Source: Clostridia bacterium
GTDB taxonomy: Bacteria > Bacillota > Clostridia > Christensenellales > CAG-138
Length of the DNA: 59,809 nucleotides
Reading direction: 5' to 3'
NCBI GenBank assembly: GCA_030527115.1
Contig: JAUNBM010000008.1
Coordinates: forward strand, 1-59,809
The notes below the pieces were generated by a model. It worked only from the letters and a program-made list of their open reading frames with translations. It made no database searches and was not told the DNA's origin. Positions 1 through 9,052 of this stretch are shown here, piece by piece. Made by a program: the position numbers and the translations under genes. Numbering within the stretch: the stretch's first letter is position 1; every line of letters starts with the position of its first letter.

Positions 1-1832
1 TTTATGCGCATTGCGCGCATCGCGTTGGCTATCGCAATCACCATTACGCCAACGTCTCCGAACATCGCCGTCCACATATTAGCTATCCCGCAGGCGCCGA
101 GTATCAAAATCACCGCCTTGACCGCCAGCGCAAAGGCGATATTCTGGCGCACTATTCCCATCGTCTTTTTGGCAATCCTTATCGCTAACGCAAGCTTGGA
201 GGGCTTGTCGTCCATCAAAACTATGTCGGCGGCTTCGATAGCCGCGTCGCTGCCCATCGCGCCCATGGCTATTCCAACGTCGGCCCGCGCCAAAACCGGC
301 GCATCGTTTACCCCGTCGCCCACGAAGGCGAGCTTGCTTCCCTGTTTCAGCAGGCTTTCAACCACCGCCACCTTATCCACGGGCATGAGCTGAAACCTTA
401 GCTCGTCTATCCCCAGCTCCTCCGCAACGGCTCGCGCCACCTTCTCCGCGTCCCCGGTCAGCATAACGGTCTTGTCGATTCCGAGCCGTCTCAGCTCCGA
501 TACCGCCGCCTTGGAGTCCGCCTTGACCTCGTCGTTTATCACGATATGCCCGAGGTATTCGCTGTCGCGGCTCAAATGCACTATCGTGCCCGCCAGATGG
601 CAGTCGTGCCAGTCCGCCCCTGCCCTGTCCATCAGCGCGCCGTTGCCCACATAGTAGGGCTCGCCGTCTATCACGGCCTTCACGCCCAGCCCCGCAAGCT
701 CCTCGACCTCCCCAATCCGGCTCTTGTCGATATGCCCGTTATGCGCAACCACTATGGATTCCGCAACCGGATGGCAGGAGTAGCTTTCGGCGGCGGCCGC
801 CAAGTCCAAAAGCTTCGCCTCGCTGATGCAGGACGGGTGAATCGCATTGACCTTAAAGCTCCCCAAGGTAAGCGTTCCCGTCTTGTCAAAAACTATCGTG
901 TCAACCATCGACAGGGCTTCGAGATAGTTCGCGCCCTTGATAAGCACGCCCTTTTTCGACGCGCCGCCTATCCCGCCGAAGAACGAGAGCGGAACCGAAA
1001 CCACGAGCGCGCAGGGGCAGGACACCATCAAAAATATCAACGCCCTGTTTATCCACTCGCTCCACTCCGCGCCGAATACGAGCGGCGGTATCAGTGCCAG
1101 CAAGACAGCGCCTATCACCACGGCGGGGGTATAATAGCGAGCAAAGCGGGTTATGAATCCCTCGACCTTCGCCTTCTTCTCGGCTGAATTTTCAACAAGC
1201 TCCAGTATCTTTGCAACGGTGCTTTCCGAATAGGGGCTTTCGACGCGGACATGGAGCAGTCCGGTCAGATTTATCGAGCCGCTTATAACCTTATCGCCGG
1301 CTTTGCAGTCGACGGGCAGGCTTTCGCCTGTCAGCGCGGCGGTGCTGAGCGTGGAGGCTCCGGCAGTTATCTCTCCGTCGAGCGGGATCTTTTCGCCCGG
1401 CCTTATCACAATCAGCTCTCCGACGGCAACCTCCTCCGGCTCAACGGACTCCTCCTTGCCGCCGCGCAAAACCACGGCGAACTCCGGACGTATCTCCATC
1501 AGCGCGGCTATGGATCGCCGGCTCTTGCCGACGGCGACGCTCTGAAACAGCTCGCCCACCTGATAGAACAGCATAACTCCGACAGCCTCGGGGTATTCGC
1601 CTATCGCAAGCGCGCCTATCGTGGCTATCGACATCAGCAATTTTTCATCGAACACCTGCCCGTGCAAAATATTCTTTGCGGCAGTCCAAAGCACATCGTA
1701 GCCGATTATCATATAGGGAAGCAAAAAGGCGAGCAACCGGAACAGCCCCCTAAAAGGCGCAACCCAAACCGCGATGCAAAGCGCGGCGGCAACGAGGATG
1801 CGCGCAAGCACCCTCCTCTGTTTTCTACTCAT
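1..1832 (-). CDS. Zn/Cd/Co-exporting P1B-type ATPase (3' end outside the window)
   Basis: Integral-membrane pump that uses ATP to export divalent soft metals. The reading frame runs from an ATG at 1832 off the left edge, ending in the NAMRAMRI stretch typical of the extreme C-terminus, so little is missing. Visible motifs: the CPC transmembrane metal site (SCPCALV), phosphorylation motif DKTGTLT, the SYSCHPVAES HP motif and the hinge GDGVNDAPVL. The last membrane segment carries the Lys (FALAVKAV) and Asp (MFGDVG) that mark ZntA/CadA-type Zn/Cd pumps rather than Cu pumps. It lacks the usual N-terminal HMA domain; that domain is encoded separately 9 nt upstream. It is the last gene of an operon with the ArsR-type repressor, so metal-induced expression is expected. 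CadA versus ZntA naming is not resolvable here. Confidence 0.93.
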   Translation of the reverse strand, partial: MSRKQRRVLARILVAAALCIAVWVAPFRGLFRLLAFLLPYMIIGYDVLWTAAKNILHGQVFDEKLLMSIATIGALAIGEYPEAVGVMLFYQVGELFQSVAVGKSRRSIAALMEIRPEFAVVLRGGKEESVEPEEVAVGELIVIRPGEKIPLDGEITAGASTLSTAALTGESLPVDCKAGDKVISGSINLTGLLHVRVESPYSESTVAKILELVENSAEKKAKVEGFITRFARYYTPAVVIGAVLLALIPPLVFGAEWSEWINRALIFLMVSCPCALVVSVPLSFFGGIGGASKKGVLIKGANYLEALSMVDTIVFDKTGTLTLGSFKVNAIHPSCISEAKLLDLAAAAESYSCHPVAESIVVAHNGHIDKSRIGEVEELAGLGVKAVIDGEPYYVGNGALMDRAGADWHDCHLAGTIVHLSRDSEYLGHIVINDEVKADSKAAVSELRRLGIDKTVMLTGDAEKVARAVAEELGIDELRFQLMPVDKVAVVESLLKQGSKLAFVGDGVNDAPVLARADVGIAMGAMGSDAAIEAADIVLMDDKPSKLALAIRIAKKTMGIVRQNIAFALAVKAVILILGACGIANMWTAMFGDVGVMVIAIANAMRAMRI

Positions 1833-1841
1833 GGCAGGCTC

Positions 1842-2060
1842 CTAAACGACTATGCGGCAGTCCGGCTCTATCTTCCGCGCCACCTTGACCGCCTTTTTCA
1901 GCACCTCGTCGAAACGGGCGTCGTCCGCCTCCAACGTGAGCTTTTGCAAAAGAAAGTTCACCGAAACCGCCTCAACCCCGTCAATCTTTTCGATTCCCTG
2001 CTGAATCTTCATCGCGCAATGCGCGCAATCCAAGTCCTCAATCCGAAATGCCCTCTTCAT
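1842..2060 (-). CDS. Stand-alone heavy-metal-associated (HMA) domain protein
   Basis: A 72-residue protein consisting of one HMA ferredoxin-like fold. The metal-binding CxxC is in DLDCAHCAMKI near residues 10-16, and the rest follows the beta-alpha-beta-beta-alpha-beta spacing of the family. The ATG overlaps the stop codon of the upstream repressor gene by 4 nt, and the ATPase starts 9 nt downstream, so the three are translationally linked. In many CadA/ZntA pumps this module is the N-terminal domain of the ATPase itself; here it is separate, which suggests a small cytosolic metallochaperone acting in trans. The chaperone role is inferred from context. Confidence 0.88.
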   Translation of the reverse strand: MKRAFRIEDLDCAHCAMKIQQGIEKIDGVEAVSVNFLLQKLTLEADDARFDEVLKKAVKVARKIEPDCRIVV

Positions 2061-2416
2061 TTTTTTCCAATCCTTTCCTCGATGAGATGATCAAAGCCCT
2101 GGGCTATGATGGTTTTTACATGATCGTCCGAAAGAAAGTAGAAGATCGTCTTGCCCTCGCGGCGGTTGCCGACGAGATTTGCGTTCTTCAGAATCTTGAG
2201 CTGGTGCGAAATCGCGGGCTGGGTCATCCCCAAAAGCTCCGCGATGGCGCAGACGCACAGCTGTGGCTGAACCAACAGCGAATACAAAATCTTCGCCCGC
2301 GTCGTGTCCCCGAAAACCTTGAAAAGATCCGCCAGGTCGCACAGCAGCTCGTCGGTTGGAAGCTCCTCCCCGACCTTCTTTAAAATGCTCTCGTGATCAT
2401 GCTTCATCATATTCAT
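2057..2416 (-). CDS. ArsR/SmtB-family metal-sensing repressor (CadC/CzrA-like)
   Basis: A 119-residue winged-helix repressor; it should bind the operon promoter as apo-dimer and release on metal binding. The helix-turn-helix is around LLGMTQPAISHQLKILK. Helix 3 has QLCVCAIA, like the CadC ELCVCD motif but without its final Asp, so an alpha-3N site looks incomplete. The C-terminal helix has D-x-H, then His 11 residues after the first His, then Glu three further on (SDDHV...FDHLIEE). This is the D/H/H/E zinc ligand set of SmtB's alpha-5 site, so zinc is the most likely signal. First gene of the metal-export operon. The SD is modest and an in-frame ATG lies three codons in (MNMMKH), so the exact start is uncertain. 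Confidence 0.92.
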   Translation of the reverse strand: MNMMKHDHESILKKVGEELPTDELLCDLADLFKVFGDTTRAKILYSLLVQPQLCVCAIAELLGMTQPAISHQLKILKNANLVGNRREGKTIFYFLSDDHVKTIIAQGFDHLIEERIGKK

Positions 2417-2420
2417 CTCC

Positions 2421-2471
2421 GTTCATATTTACTACTGTTCATATGTTAGCACGTTTATATGTTCCTGTCAA
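2421..2471 (-). promoter_or_regulatory. Promoter and probable operator of the metal-export operon
   Basis: Reading the minus strand there is TTGACA (2466-2471), a 17-nt spacer and TAACAT (2443-2448), close to a consensus sigma-A promoter. Between the -10 box and the gene the octamer ATATGAAC occurs twice in direct orientation (2437-2444 and 2421-2428, 16 nt apart). SmtB/CadC-type repressors bind AT-rich repeats containing TGAAC-like half sites overlapping the promoter, so this is the likely operator. Confidence 0.75.
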
Positions 2472-2497
2472 GCGTTTTTAAAAAACTTTTTTGCGCT

Positions 2498-2528
2498 AAA
2501 ACGGCGTCCGTCAAAAGGGCGGACGCCG
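2498..2528 (-). terminator. Rho-independent terminator of the SDR gene
   Basis: A 9-bp perfect stem (2502-2510 with 2520-2528, CGGCGTCCG type) and a 9-nt loop is followed on the minus strand by TTTT, then more T-rich sequence. It lies 42 nt past the stop codon of the minus-strand SDR gene. Confidence 0.8.
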
Positions 2529-2570
2529 CAGGGAGGGGGAACAGATTTCAATGAATGGGAAAGTTTTAGG

Positions 2571-3620
2571 TCAGCTTTGGGTTTGCATCTTCAGCCCTTT
2601 GCCCTTTGAGCGCCGTTTTGACGCCTTGCCGCTCCGCCGGCTCCATTCCTTAACGGTATCCGCAAGGGTTTCCTCGAGCGGGCGCGTGGAATAATCCAGC
2701 TCGGCGTCGGCCTTTTTGTGGGAGAAGCGGGCGTCCTGGGCAAGGGTTTTTATCGAATAGGGGGTAAAGAGCGGCACCTTCCTGGTCATGCGGTAATACG
2801 CCTCGGAAAACGGGGCGAACAGCTTGGCAAAGCCTAAGGGGAGGTAAGTTTTCATCTTCTTCGCGCCGCTAACCTTGGACAGCGTGTCCAGCAGTTCGCG
2901 AATCGAGATATAGCGGTTGGAGAGGATATAGCATTCCCCGCTTCTGCCCTTTTGCGCGGCGGAGATGATTCCTCCCGCCACGTCCCGCACGTCAACGAAG
3001 TCGAAGCCGCCCCTGACCGCCGCCGGCAGTTTGCCCATCAGGCACAGCTCAACCAGGCGGGCGATATTGCCCTTGTCGCTCCTGCTCGGGCCAATAATTC
3101 CCGAGGGATGGACGATTACGGCGGGCAAGCCCTCCTTCGCCGCATCCAAAACAAGCTGGGACGCCGCCGCCTTAGTCCGCGAATAGCAACCTGAGAGCCG
3201 GTGCGAAAAGCCCTTGACCTCACTTATCACCGTCTTTCTTTTTTCGGGCAGGGCATGAACCGAGCTGACATAGACGAGGCGCGCCGCCTTATTTCTGATG
3301 CAGGCGTCCACCACGTTTTTCGTGCCGCCGACGTTGACCTTCTCAACCCGCTTGTCGGAGCGCCCGTAGATGGAAATGATGCCGGCGCAATGGATAAACG
3401 CCGTTTCCTGATCTTCGAGCCCGCTAAAGAGGGCGTTGAGCGAGGCGGGTTCGCAAACGTCTCCAATATACTCAAAATACCTGTCGGGATAGTCCCGCTT
3501 TAGCTCGGCACAGCTCTCATGTTCGAGGACGAGCCCGCGCACGGTCTCACCGCTGATAAGCAGTTTTTCCGCTACTTTGGAACCAAGATTCCCTGCAACT
3601 CCGGTGATAAGATAGATCAT
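2571..3620 (-). CDS. NAD(P)-dependent epimerase/reductase of the extended SDR family
   Basis: A 349-residue Rossmann-fold enzyme. The N-terminus MIYLITGVAGNLGSKVA has the GxxGxxG nucleotide-binding motif; the catalytic YxxxK appears in GCYSRTKAAA, with a downstream HPSGIIGP typical of dihydroflavonol-4-reductase-like and nucleotide-sugar epimerase members. The C-terminal tail is rich in Arg and Lys. The start is set at 3620, not at the ATG four codons upstream, because GGAGG (3626-3630) sits 5 nt before it and overlaps the earlier ATG. Monocistronic, with its own promoter and terminator. The substrate cannot be read from the sequence. Confidence 0.88.
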   Translation of the reverse strand: MIYLITGVAGNLGSKVAEKLLISGETVRGLVLEHESCAELKRDYPDRYFEYIGDVCEPASLNALFSGLEDQETAFIHCAGIISIYGRSDKRVEKVNVGGTKNVVDACIRNKAARLVYVSSVHALPEKRKTVISEVKGFSHRLSGCYSRTKAAASQLVLDAAKEGLPAVIVHPSGIIGPSRSDKGNIARLVELCLMGKLPAAVRGGFDFVDVRDVAGGIISAAQKGRSGECYILSNRYISIRELLDTLSKVSGAKKMKTYLPLGFAKLFAPFSEAYYRMTRKVPLFTPYSIKTLAQDARFSHKKADAELDYSTRPLEETLADTVKEWSRRSGKASKRRSKGKGLKMQTQS

Positions 3621-3649
3621 TTTCGCCTCCATATTATCTTGCTGTATAC

Positions 3650-3678
3650 ATTATATGATCTTCCTTTGCCGGCTTCAA
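3650..3678 (-). promoter_or_regulatory. Promoter of the SDR gene
   Basis: On the minus strand TTGAAG (3673-3678), 17-nt spacer, TATAAT (3650-3655). The transcript would begin near 3643 and carry the GGAGG used by the SDR gene. Confidence 0.75.
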
Positions 3679-3874
3679 TATACAGATATTTCCGCGCCGT
3701 TCGTTCCCCGACACCTTAAACAAAATCCGTTGGTTAACCGCAATTAGGACGCAAATTGTTTTCCTTTGCGCAATAATTTCCCAAGGTTTTTTAGGCTCGA
3801 ACCGGACTATTACGAATGCCTGCGGCTCTTAGCCTGCCCCGTATTTTTTTAGGACGGCGTTTTTTAAAAAGCTG

Positions 3875-3903
3875 TTTACAAAAAGCGGGTTTGCGGTTAT
3901 AAT
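3875..3903 (+). promoter_or_regulatory. Promoter of the T-box/ileS transcript
   Basis: TTTACA (3875-3880), 17-nt spacer, TATAAT (3898-3903). Transcription would start near 3910, at the beginning of the T-box stem I. Confidence 0.8.
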
Positions 3904-3905
3904 AG

Positions 3906-4140
3906 CCAAAAAGCTGGGATGGGGACGAGTAGAGGGCAAAGAGGCGTTCAGCGAGCCGCGGTCGGTGCAAGGCGGTATGCGCTCCCCCTTGAATATCACC
4001 CCGGAGCCGAGGGTCGAATTCAGTAGGCCTCTCCGTGCGCCTCGCGTTACGAGGCAAAAGAGCGGGCAATACTTTGCCAACTAAGGTGGTACCGCGGAAG
4101 CTGAGCTTTCGTCCTTTGGGGACGGAGGCTGTATTTTTAT
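3906..4140 (+). promoter_or_regulatory. T-box riboswitch specific for tRNA-Ile
   Basis: Leader RNA that reads uncharged tRNA-Ile and controls ileS by antitermination. The conserved T-box sequence AAGGTGGTACCGCGG is at 4083-4097; its UGGU would pair with the tRNA acceptor end. The specifier codon is ATC at 3995-3997 inside GAATATCACC, matching the gene it controls. The stem I motif GGGGACGAGTAGAG is near 3921-3934. The competing terminator is an 11-bp stem (4104-4114 with 4120-4130) followed by GTATTTTTATTTT. The ileS Shine-Dalgarno follows directly. Confidence 0.95.
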
Positions 4141-4153
4141 TTTAGGAGGAGTT

Positions 4154-7100
4154 ATGTATAAAAAAGTCCCGACCGATATGCGCTTTTCTGAGCGCGAGAA
4201 GGAGATTCTTCAGTTTTGGAAGGATAATAAGATCTTTGAAAAGAGCGTGAGCTGGCGCGAAGGCTGTGAGCCCTACACCTTCTATGACGGGCCGCCGACC
4301 GCCAACGGCAAGCCGCATATCGGCCATGTGCTGACAAGGAGCATAAAGGATATTATCCCGCGCTACCGCTCGATGAAGGGCTATGACGTCCTGCGCAAGG
4401 CGGGCTGGGATACCCACGGCCTGCCCGTGGAGCTGGAGGTTGAAAAGCTCCTCCACCTCGACGGCAAGGAGCAGATAGAGGGTTATGGGCTGGAGCCGTT
4501 CATCGCCAAGTGCAAGGAATCGGTCTGGAAATACAAGGGCGAATGGGAGCAGATGTCGGATCGCGTGGGCTACTGGGCCGATATGGAGAACCCCTACGTT
4601 ACCTATGACGACGATTACATCGAATCGGTCTGGTGGGCGTTAAAGACGATATTCGACAAGGGCCTCCTTTACAAGGGACATAAGATAGTGCCCTACTGCC
4701 CGCGTTGCGGAACCTCGCTCGCCTCGCACGAGGTCGCGCAGGGCTACAAGGACGTTGAGGAAACCTCAGCGATAGCCAAGTTCTTTTTAAAGGACGGCAG
4801 TAAAACCGCCCTCCTCGCCTGGACTACTACGCCCTGGACTCTGCCCTCCAACGTTGCCCTCTGCGTCAACGAGAACGAAACCTATGTGAAGGCGCAACTG
4901 GACGGAAACGTTTACATTCTGGCGGAGGCGCTCGTGCCCTCGGTGCTTACCGAGAAAGCCGAAATCCTCGAAAGGTTCAAAGGAGCGTCGCTCGTCGGAC
5001 TCGAATATGAGCCCCTGTTTGAGTTGCCCACCAACTTCGGCAACAGGAAGGGCTATCGCGTAGTCGCGGACGACTATGTAACGCTCACCGACGGCACCGG
5101 CATAGTCCATATCGCGCCCGCTTTTGGCGAGGACGACAATCGCGTGGGCAGAAAGTGGGAGCTTCCGCTGTTGCAATTTGTCGACGCATCGGGCCATATG
5201 TGCGGCGGCACGCCCTGGGACGGCGACTTCGTGAAGGACGCCGACAAGCGGATTCTGGAGGATTTAAAAACCTCCGGCAAACTGCTCTCCACCCCGACCT
5301 TCACCCACAACTATCCGTTCTGCTGGCGTTGCGACACCCCCCTTATCTACTATGCCCGCGAAAGCTGGTATGTCAAGATGACCGCGGTCAAGGACAAGCT
5401 GATGGCTTTCAACCGCAGCGTGCATTGGATACCCGATACGATCAAGGAAGGCCGCATGGGCAACTTCATCGAAAATCTCATCGACTGGGCGCTTTCCCGC
5501 GAGCGCTTCTGGGGAACTCCCCTGCCCATCTGGGTTTGCGAATGCGGCCATGTTCACGCCATCGGGAGCAAGGAGGAGCTCAGGAGGATGAGCCGCAACT
5601 GCCCCGAAGATATCGAACTGCACAAGCCCTTTGTCGACGAGGTCGAGGTCGAATGCCCCGTCTGCAAAAAGCTCATGAAGCGCGAGCCCTATGTAATAGA
5701 CTGCTGGTTTGATTCCGGTTCGATGCCGTTCGCGCAATGGCACTATCCCTTTGAAAACAAGGAGGAATTTGAGCGCCGCTATCCCGCGAACTTCATCTCC
5801 GAGGCCATCGACCAAACCCGCGGCTGGTTCTATACCCTGATGGCGATTGCCACCTGCCTGTTCGACAAGGCTCCGTTTGAGAACTGCGTCGTGCTGGGGC
5901 TCGTCTGCGACAAGGACGGCAAGAAGATGTCGAAGCACATCGGCAACGTCGTCGATCCCTGGGACGTTTTAAACAAGCAGGGAGCGGACGCGGTGCGCTG
6001 GTATTTCTATACCGGCTCTATGCCTTGGCTTCCCTCGCGCTTTTCGATGGACAGCGTTTCCGAATACCAGCGCAAGTTCATGGGCACGCTCTGGAACACC
6101 TATGCCTTCTACATCCTTTATGCCGATATAGACTCCTTCCACCCAACCGGACACGAGTTGAAGAGGGAAAATCTCTCGGTGATGGACAGATGGGTGCTTT
6201 CGCGGCTGAACTCCCTCGTGAGGAGCGTGGATAACAACCTGGAGTTGTTGAAGATAACCGAAGCCGGACGCGAGCTGTCGCGCTTCGTTGAGGATTTGTC
6301 CAACTGGTATGTCCGCCGTTGCCGCGACCGTTACTGGGGAAGCGAGATGACTCCCGACAAGGAGGCGGCATACATGACGCTCTTCACGGTGTTAAGGACG
6401 CTGACGCTCATTTGCGCGCCATTCGTGCCCTTCATGAGCGAGAGCATCTATCAAAATCTCGTGCGGAGCGTGGATAAGGTAGCCCCCGAAAGCGTGCATC
6501 TTTGCGACTTCCCGCGCTGGGACGAAAGCCTTATCGACGCGGAGCTGGAGGCTAATATGGGCAGGGTTTTGGACATCGTTACGCTCGGACGAAGCGCGAG
6601 AAATACGGCGGCCATGAAGGTGCGCCAGCCGCTTTCGATGATGTATGTGCAGGGCGAGGCGCTCCCCGCCGCCTATGCGGATATCGTTACGGAGGAGCTG
6701 AACATCAAAGCCCTGCAATTCGTGAGCGACGCTTCCGAGCTGGTTTGCTATCGCGTTAAGCCCCAGCTAAAGACTTTAGGCCCGCGCTATGGGAAGCTGC
6801 TTCCGAAGATAAACGAGCTTTTCCGAACCGATCCCGATATCGGCAACGCGATAGTAAGGGCGCACAGCGCAGGCAACGCCTATTCGTTTGAGCTGGATCA
6901 AACGGAGATTACGCTCAATGAGAGCGACGTTTTGGTGAGCGTTGAACAGCGCGAGGGACTGGTTTCCGAAAGCGACAACAACCTGACCGTGGTTATCGAC
7001 TGCAATCTCACGCCTGAGCTTATCGACGAGGGCATGGTGCGCGAGCTGGTGAGCAAGCTTCAAACCATGCGCAAGGAGGCGGGCTTCGAGGTTGCGGATC

Positions 7101-7273
7101 ATATAGCGATAGGCTATTGCGCGACCGAGCATATCGCGGATATCTTTGCCCGTTTCGAGGCGGATATAGCCGCCGACACGCTTGCGGATTCCGTTTCACC
7201 GGAGCTTTCGGGCTATCGTAAGGAGTGGAACATCAACGGCGAGCAGGTAACGCTGTCGGTGCAGAAAAGATGA
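4154..7273 (+). CDS. ileS: Isoleucyl-tRNA synthetase, long (type 2) form
   Basis: Charges tRNA-Ile in the cytosol. The 1039-residue protein has the class I signatures PHIGH (residues 54-58) and KMSKH (591-595), with the CP1 editing domain between them (TTTPWTLPSNVAL; GTGIVHIAPAFGEDD) and a C-terminal anticodon-binding region. The C-terminus has no Cys-rich zinc finger, and together with the length this fits the eukaryote-like IleRS2 branch, known for low sensitivity to mupirocin; that phenotype is inferred, not shown. The ATG follows AGGAGGAG. Expression is controlled by the Ile T-box. The last 4 nt overlap the next gene. Confidence 0.97.
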   Translation: MYKKVPTDMRFSEREKEILQFWKDNKIFEKSVSWREGCEPYTFYDGPPTANGKPHIGHVLTRSIKDIIPRYRSMKGYDVLRKAGWDTHGLPVELEVEKLLHLDGKEQIEGYGLEPFIAKCKESVWKYKGEWEQMSDRVGYWADMENPYVTYDDDYIESVWWALKTIFDKGLLYKGHKIVPYCPRCGTSLASHEVAQGYKDVEETSAIAKFFLKDGSKTALLAWTTTPWTLPSNVALCVNENETYVKAQLDGNVYILAEALVPSVLTEKAEILERFKGASLVGLEYEPLFELPTNFGNRKGYRVVADDYVTLTDGTGIVHIAPAFGEDDNRVGRKWELPLLQFVDASGHMCGGTPWDGDFVKDADKRILEDLKTSGKLLSTPTFTHNYPFCWRCDTPLIYYARESWYVKMTAVKDKLMAFNRSVHWIPDTIKEGRMGNFIENLIDWALSRERFWGTPLPIWVCECGHVHAIGSKEELRRMSRNCPEDIELHKPFVDEVEVECPVCKKLMKREPYVIDCWFDSGSMPFAQWHYPFENKEEFERRYPANFISEAIDQTRGWFYTLMAIATCLFDKAPFENCVVLGLVCDKDGKKMSKHIGNVVDPWDVLNKQGADAVRWYFYTGSMPWLPSRFSMDSVSEYQRKFMGTLWNTYAFYILYADIDSFHPTGHELKRENLSVMDRWVLSRLNSLVRSVDNNLELLKITEAGRELSRFVEDLSNWYVRRCRDRYWGSEMTPDKEAAYMTLFTVLRTLTLICAPFVPFMSESIYQNLVRSVDKVAPESVHLCDFPRWDESLIDAELEANMGRVLDIVTLGRSARNTAAMKVRQPLSMMYVQGEALPAAYADIVTEELNIKALQFVSDASELVCYRVKPQLKTLGPRYGKLLPKINELFRTDPDIGNAIVRAHSAGNAYSFELDQTEITLNESDVLVSVEQREGLVSESDNNLTVVIDCNLTPELIDEGMVRELVSKLQTMRKEAGFEVADHIAIGYCATEHIADIFARFEADIAADTLADSVSPELSGYRKEWNINGEQVTLSVQKR

Positions 7274-7947
7274 TTGGAACGCTTGTAAACGCCGGCGCAA
7301 TCGTGGTCGGCGGAGCTTTCGGACTGCTGATTAAAAAGGGACTTCCTGAGCGCCTCGTTTCCGGCGTGATGAAGGCTCTGGGGCTGTTCACCGTCTTTAT
7401 CGGGGTATCGGGCGCGATAGAGAGCCAAAATGCGCTGATCGTAGTGCTGTCGCTCGTAATTGCAACGCTGATCGGCGCTGTGCTGAAGCTGGACGACCGC
7501 GTTGTCCGGCTCGGGGACAGACTGCGCGGCAAAAACCAAAGCTCGCGCTTCTCCGAGGGGCTTACCACCGCCACCCTGCTGTTTATCACCGGGGCAATGG
7601 CGGTTACGGGCGCGATAAGCGAGGGCATTGAAGGCGACTACAGCCTGCTCTTTACCAAGGCGGTGATGGACGGAATTTCCGCGCTGTTGCTCGCCTCCGC
7701 TTTCGGCGCGGGCGTATTGCTCTCGGCGGTTCCGGTTTTGCTCTTTCAGGGCGGGATTTCCTTGCTCGCCTCCCTGCTCGCTCCGGTTTTAACTGCCGAA
7801 ACGATAGTTGAGATGGGCGCGGCTGGCTCGATTCTCGTTATAGGGGTAGGCTTGAACCTGTTAGGCGCAACCAAGGTCAAGGTGTTCGACTCGATACTGG
7901 CGGTATTTTTGCCGATTCCCCTGCTTCTGCTGTTCTCGCTGTTGTAA
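7270..7947 (+). CDS. DUF554-family membrane protein
   Basis: A 225-residue, very hydrophobic protein with about six to seven membrane segments, starting MIGTLVNAGAIVVGG and carrying the glycine-rich repeats of the DUF554 (YdfK/YqgA) family, whose function is unknown. The ATG overlaps the ileS stop codon (ATGA), so translation is coupled; an in-frame upstream ATG at 7225 lies within ileS and is not needed. It converges on the L,D-transpeptidase gene with only 19 nt between, and no clear terminator is visible there. Confidence 0.85.
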   Translation: MIGTLVNAGAIVVGGAFGLLIKKGLPERLVSGVMKALGLFTVFIGVSGAIESQNALIVVLSLVIATLIGAVLKLDDRVVRLGDRLRGKNQSSRFSEGLTTATLLFITGAMAVTGAISEGIEGDYSLLFTKAVMDGISALLLASAFGAGVLLSAVPVLLFQGGISLLASLLAPVLTAETIVEMGAAGSILVIGVGLNLLGATKVKVFDSILAVFLPIPLLLLFSLL

Positions 7948-7966
7948 CGCTTTAAATAGGCTTCGT

Positions 7967-9028
7967 TTAAGTCAGCTTCTTGCCCCAACCGGTGCGCAGG
8001 GAGCTGGCTTTTATATAGCCGACCTCGTTTAGATACTGTATCTTCACCCAGGTCTTATCCACGGTTTCGAGGACGAGGACGGAGGTGTCCGTCGGCACCT
8101 TGCAAATCCGCTCCGCCGTAACCACCGCGGGGTTCTCGTACATCCAGACGGTAGAACGGATGAGCGTGGCGTCCTCAACGGTGTCGGGCGAGCCGTCCTC
8201 GTTGAAGGTGACATAGCCGCGCAAAATATATCCCTCGCGCTTGCCGTTGGAAACCTTCACCCAGGCCTCGTTAATCTGCAAAACCTCCAGCTTCTCGCCG
8301 ACCTCGGGCCGGAATACCGTTGAGTAATCCCTGCCGCACCCCTTGCGCGCCCTTGCGCCCTCCACGGTCACTATACAACTCGGATTTTCAAGCGGTTCCT
8401 CGTCATAAAAGCCCATCTGAAGCGCATTGTACTCCTTGAACGAGAGCGAAGTTTTGAGCGCCTTTGCCACATCCCTCTGGCGCGGCTCGTTGTCGCTGAC
8501 CTCGACTACCGTTCCGGGGCAGGCATAGTAGTAGAGCCACTTCGCGTCCTCAACATAGAGGCGCACGCAACCGTGGGAAACGTTCGTGCCGAGCCTTCTG
8601 AAAGCCCCGCTTTGCATCGAATCCACACTGCGCTTGTTGAACATTATCGAATGAAAATAAACGCTCCCGACTATCTGCACCCAATAGCGGGCATATTCGC
8701 TCCCATAGTTGGCGAATTTTCCGAAGCGTTCCCTGCCGCCAATCTTCCAAATTCCCGTCGGCGTAGGCGTGCCTATGTCCTCGGGGTCTTCGGGATCCTC
8801 CGGCTCGGTACTGCCCGTAGTACAAAGGAAGCGGCGAACAATTCTCGTATACTCGCCCGCCTCGTCTTTCTCATACACCGTGACAAACTGATTCCTCAAA
8901 TCCAGCAAGATATAATACTTGTCGGGATCGGTGTTTTTCAGCTCATCCAGCGCATAGCTGTTCTCAGGCGCTATCGTAACGCTCAAAAAGAACAGCGCCG
9001 CTAAAATTACACCCAACAATCGTTTCAT
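7967..9028 (-). CDS. Secreted L,D-transpeptidase (YkuD) with SH3-like repeats
   Basis: Peptidoglycan cross-linking or anchoring enzyme acting outside the membrane. Residues 1-26 are a signal peptide (MKRLLGVILAALFFLSVTIA). The YkuD catalytic domain spans roughly 35-185 and ends in the active-site motif SHGCVRL, with an upstream His in YFHSIMFN. The C-terminal part (about 215-350) contains two bacterial SH3-like segments (GEKLEVLQINEAWVKV and DTSVLVLETVDKTWVKI), probable wall-binding modules. The ATG is preceded by GGGGGGC. It lies 24 nt downstream of the NlpC/P60 gene on the same strand, so the two probably form a wall-remodelling operon. Confidence 0.93.
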   Translation of the reverse strand: MKRLLGVILAALFFLSVTIAPENSYALDELKNTDPDKYYILLDLRNQFVTVYEKDEAGEYTRIVRRFLCTTGSTEPEDPEDPEDIGTPTPTGIWKIGGRERFGKFANYGSEYARYWVQIVGSVYFHSIMFNKRSVDSMQSGAFRRLGTNVSHGCVRLYVEDAKWLYYYACPGTVVEVSDNEPRQRDVAKALKTSLSFKEYNALQMGFYDEEPLENPSCIVTVEGARARKGCGRDYSTVFRPEVGEKLEVLQINEAWVKVSNGKREGYILRGYVTFNEDGSPDTVEDATLIRSTVWMYENPAVVTAERICKVPTDTSVLVLETVDKTWVKIQYLNEVGYIKASSLRTGWGKKLT

Positions 9029-9052
9029 AACAAAGCCCCCCGAATATCACTT

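Noticed and set aside
1251..2090. Long plus-strand open frame opposite the P-type ATPase
   Set aside because: It is the complement of a gene with complete family motifs and has no ribosome site; open antisense frames are common at this base composition.
3960..4020. tRNA-like segment in the ileS leader
   Set aside because: It is T-box stem I and neighbouring stems; no tRNA cloverleaf with T-loop and acceptor pairing could be drawn.
3791..4069. Minus-strand frames over the ileS leader
   Set aside because: The region is a T-box RNA with specifier, T-box sequence and terminator in the right order.
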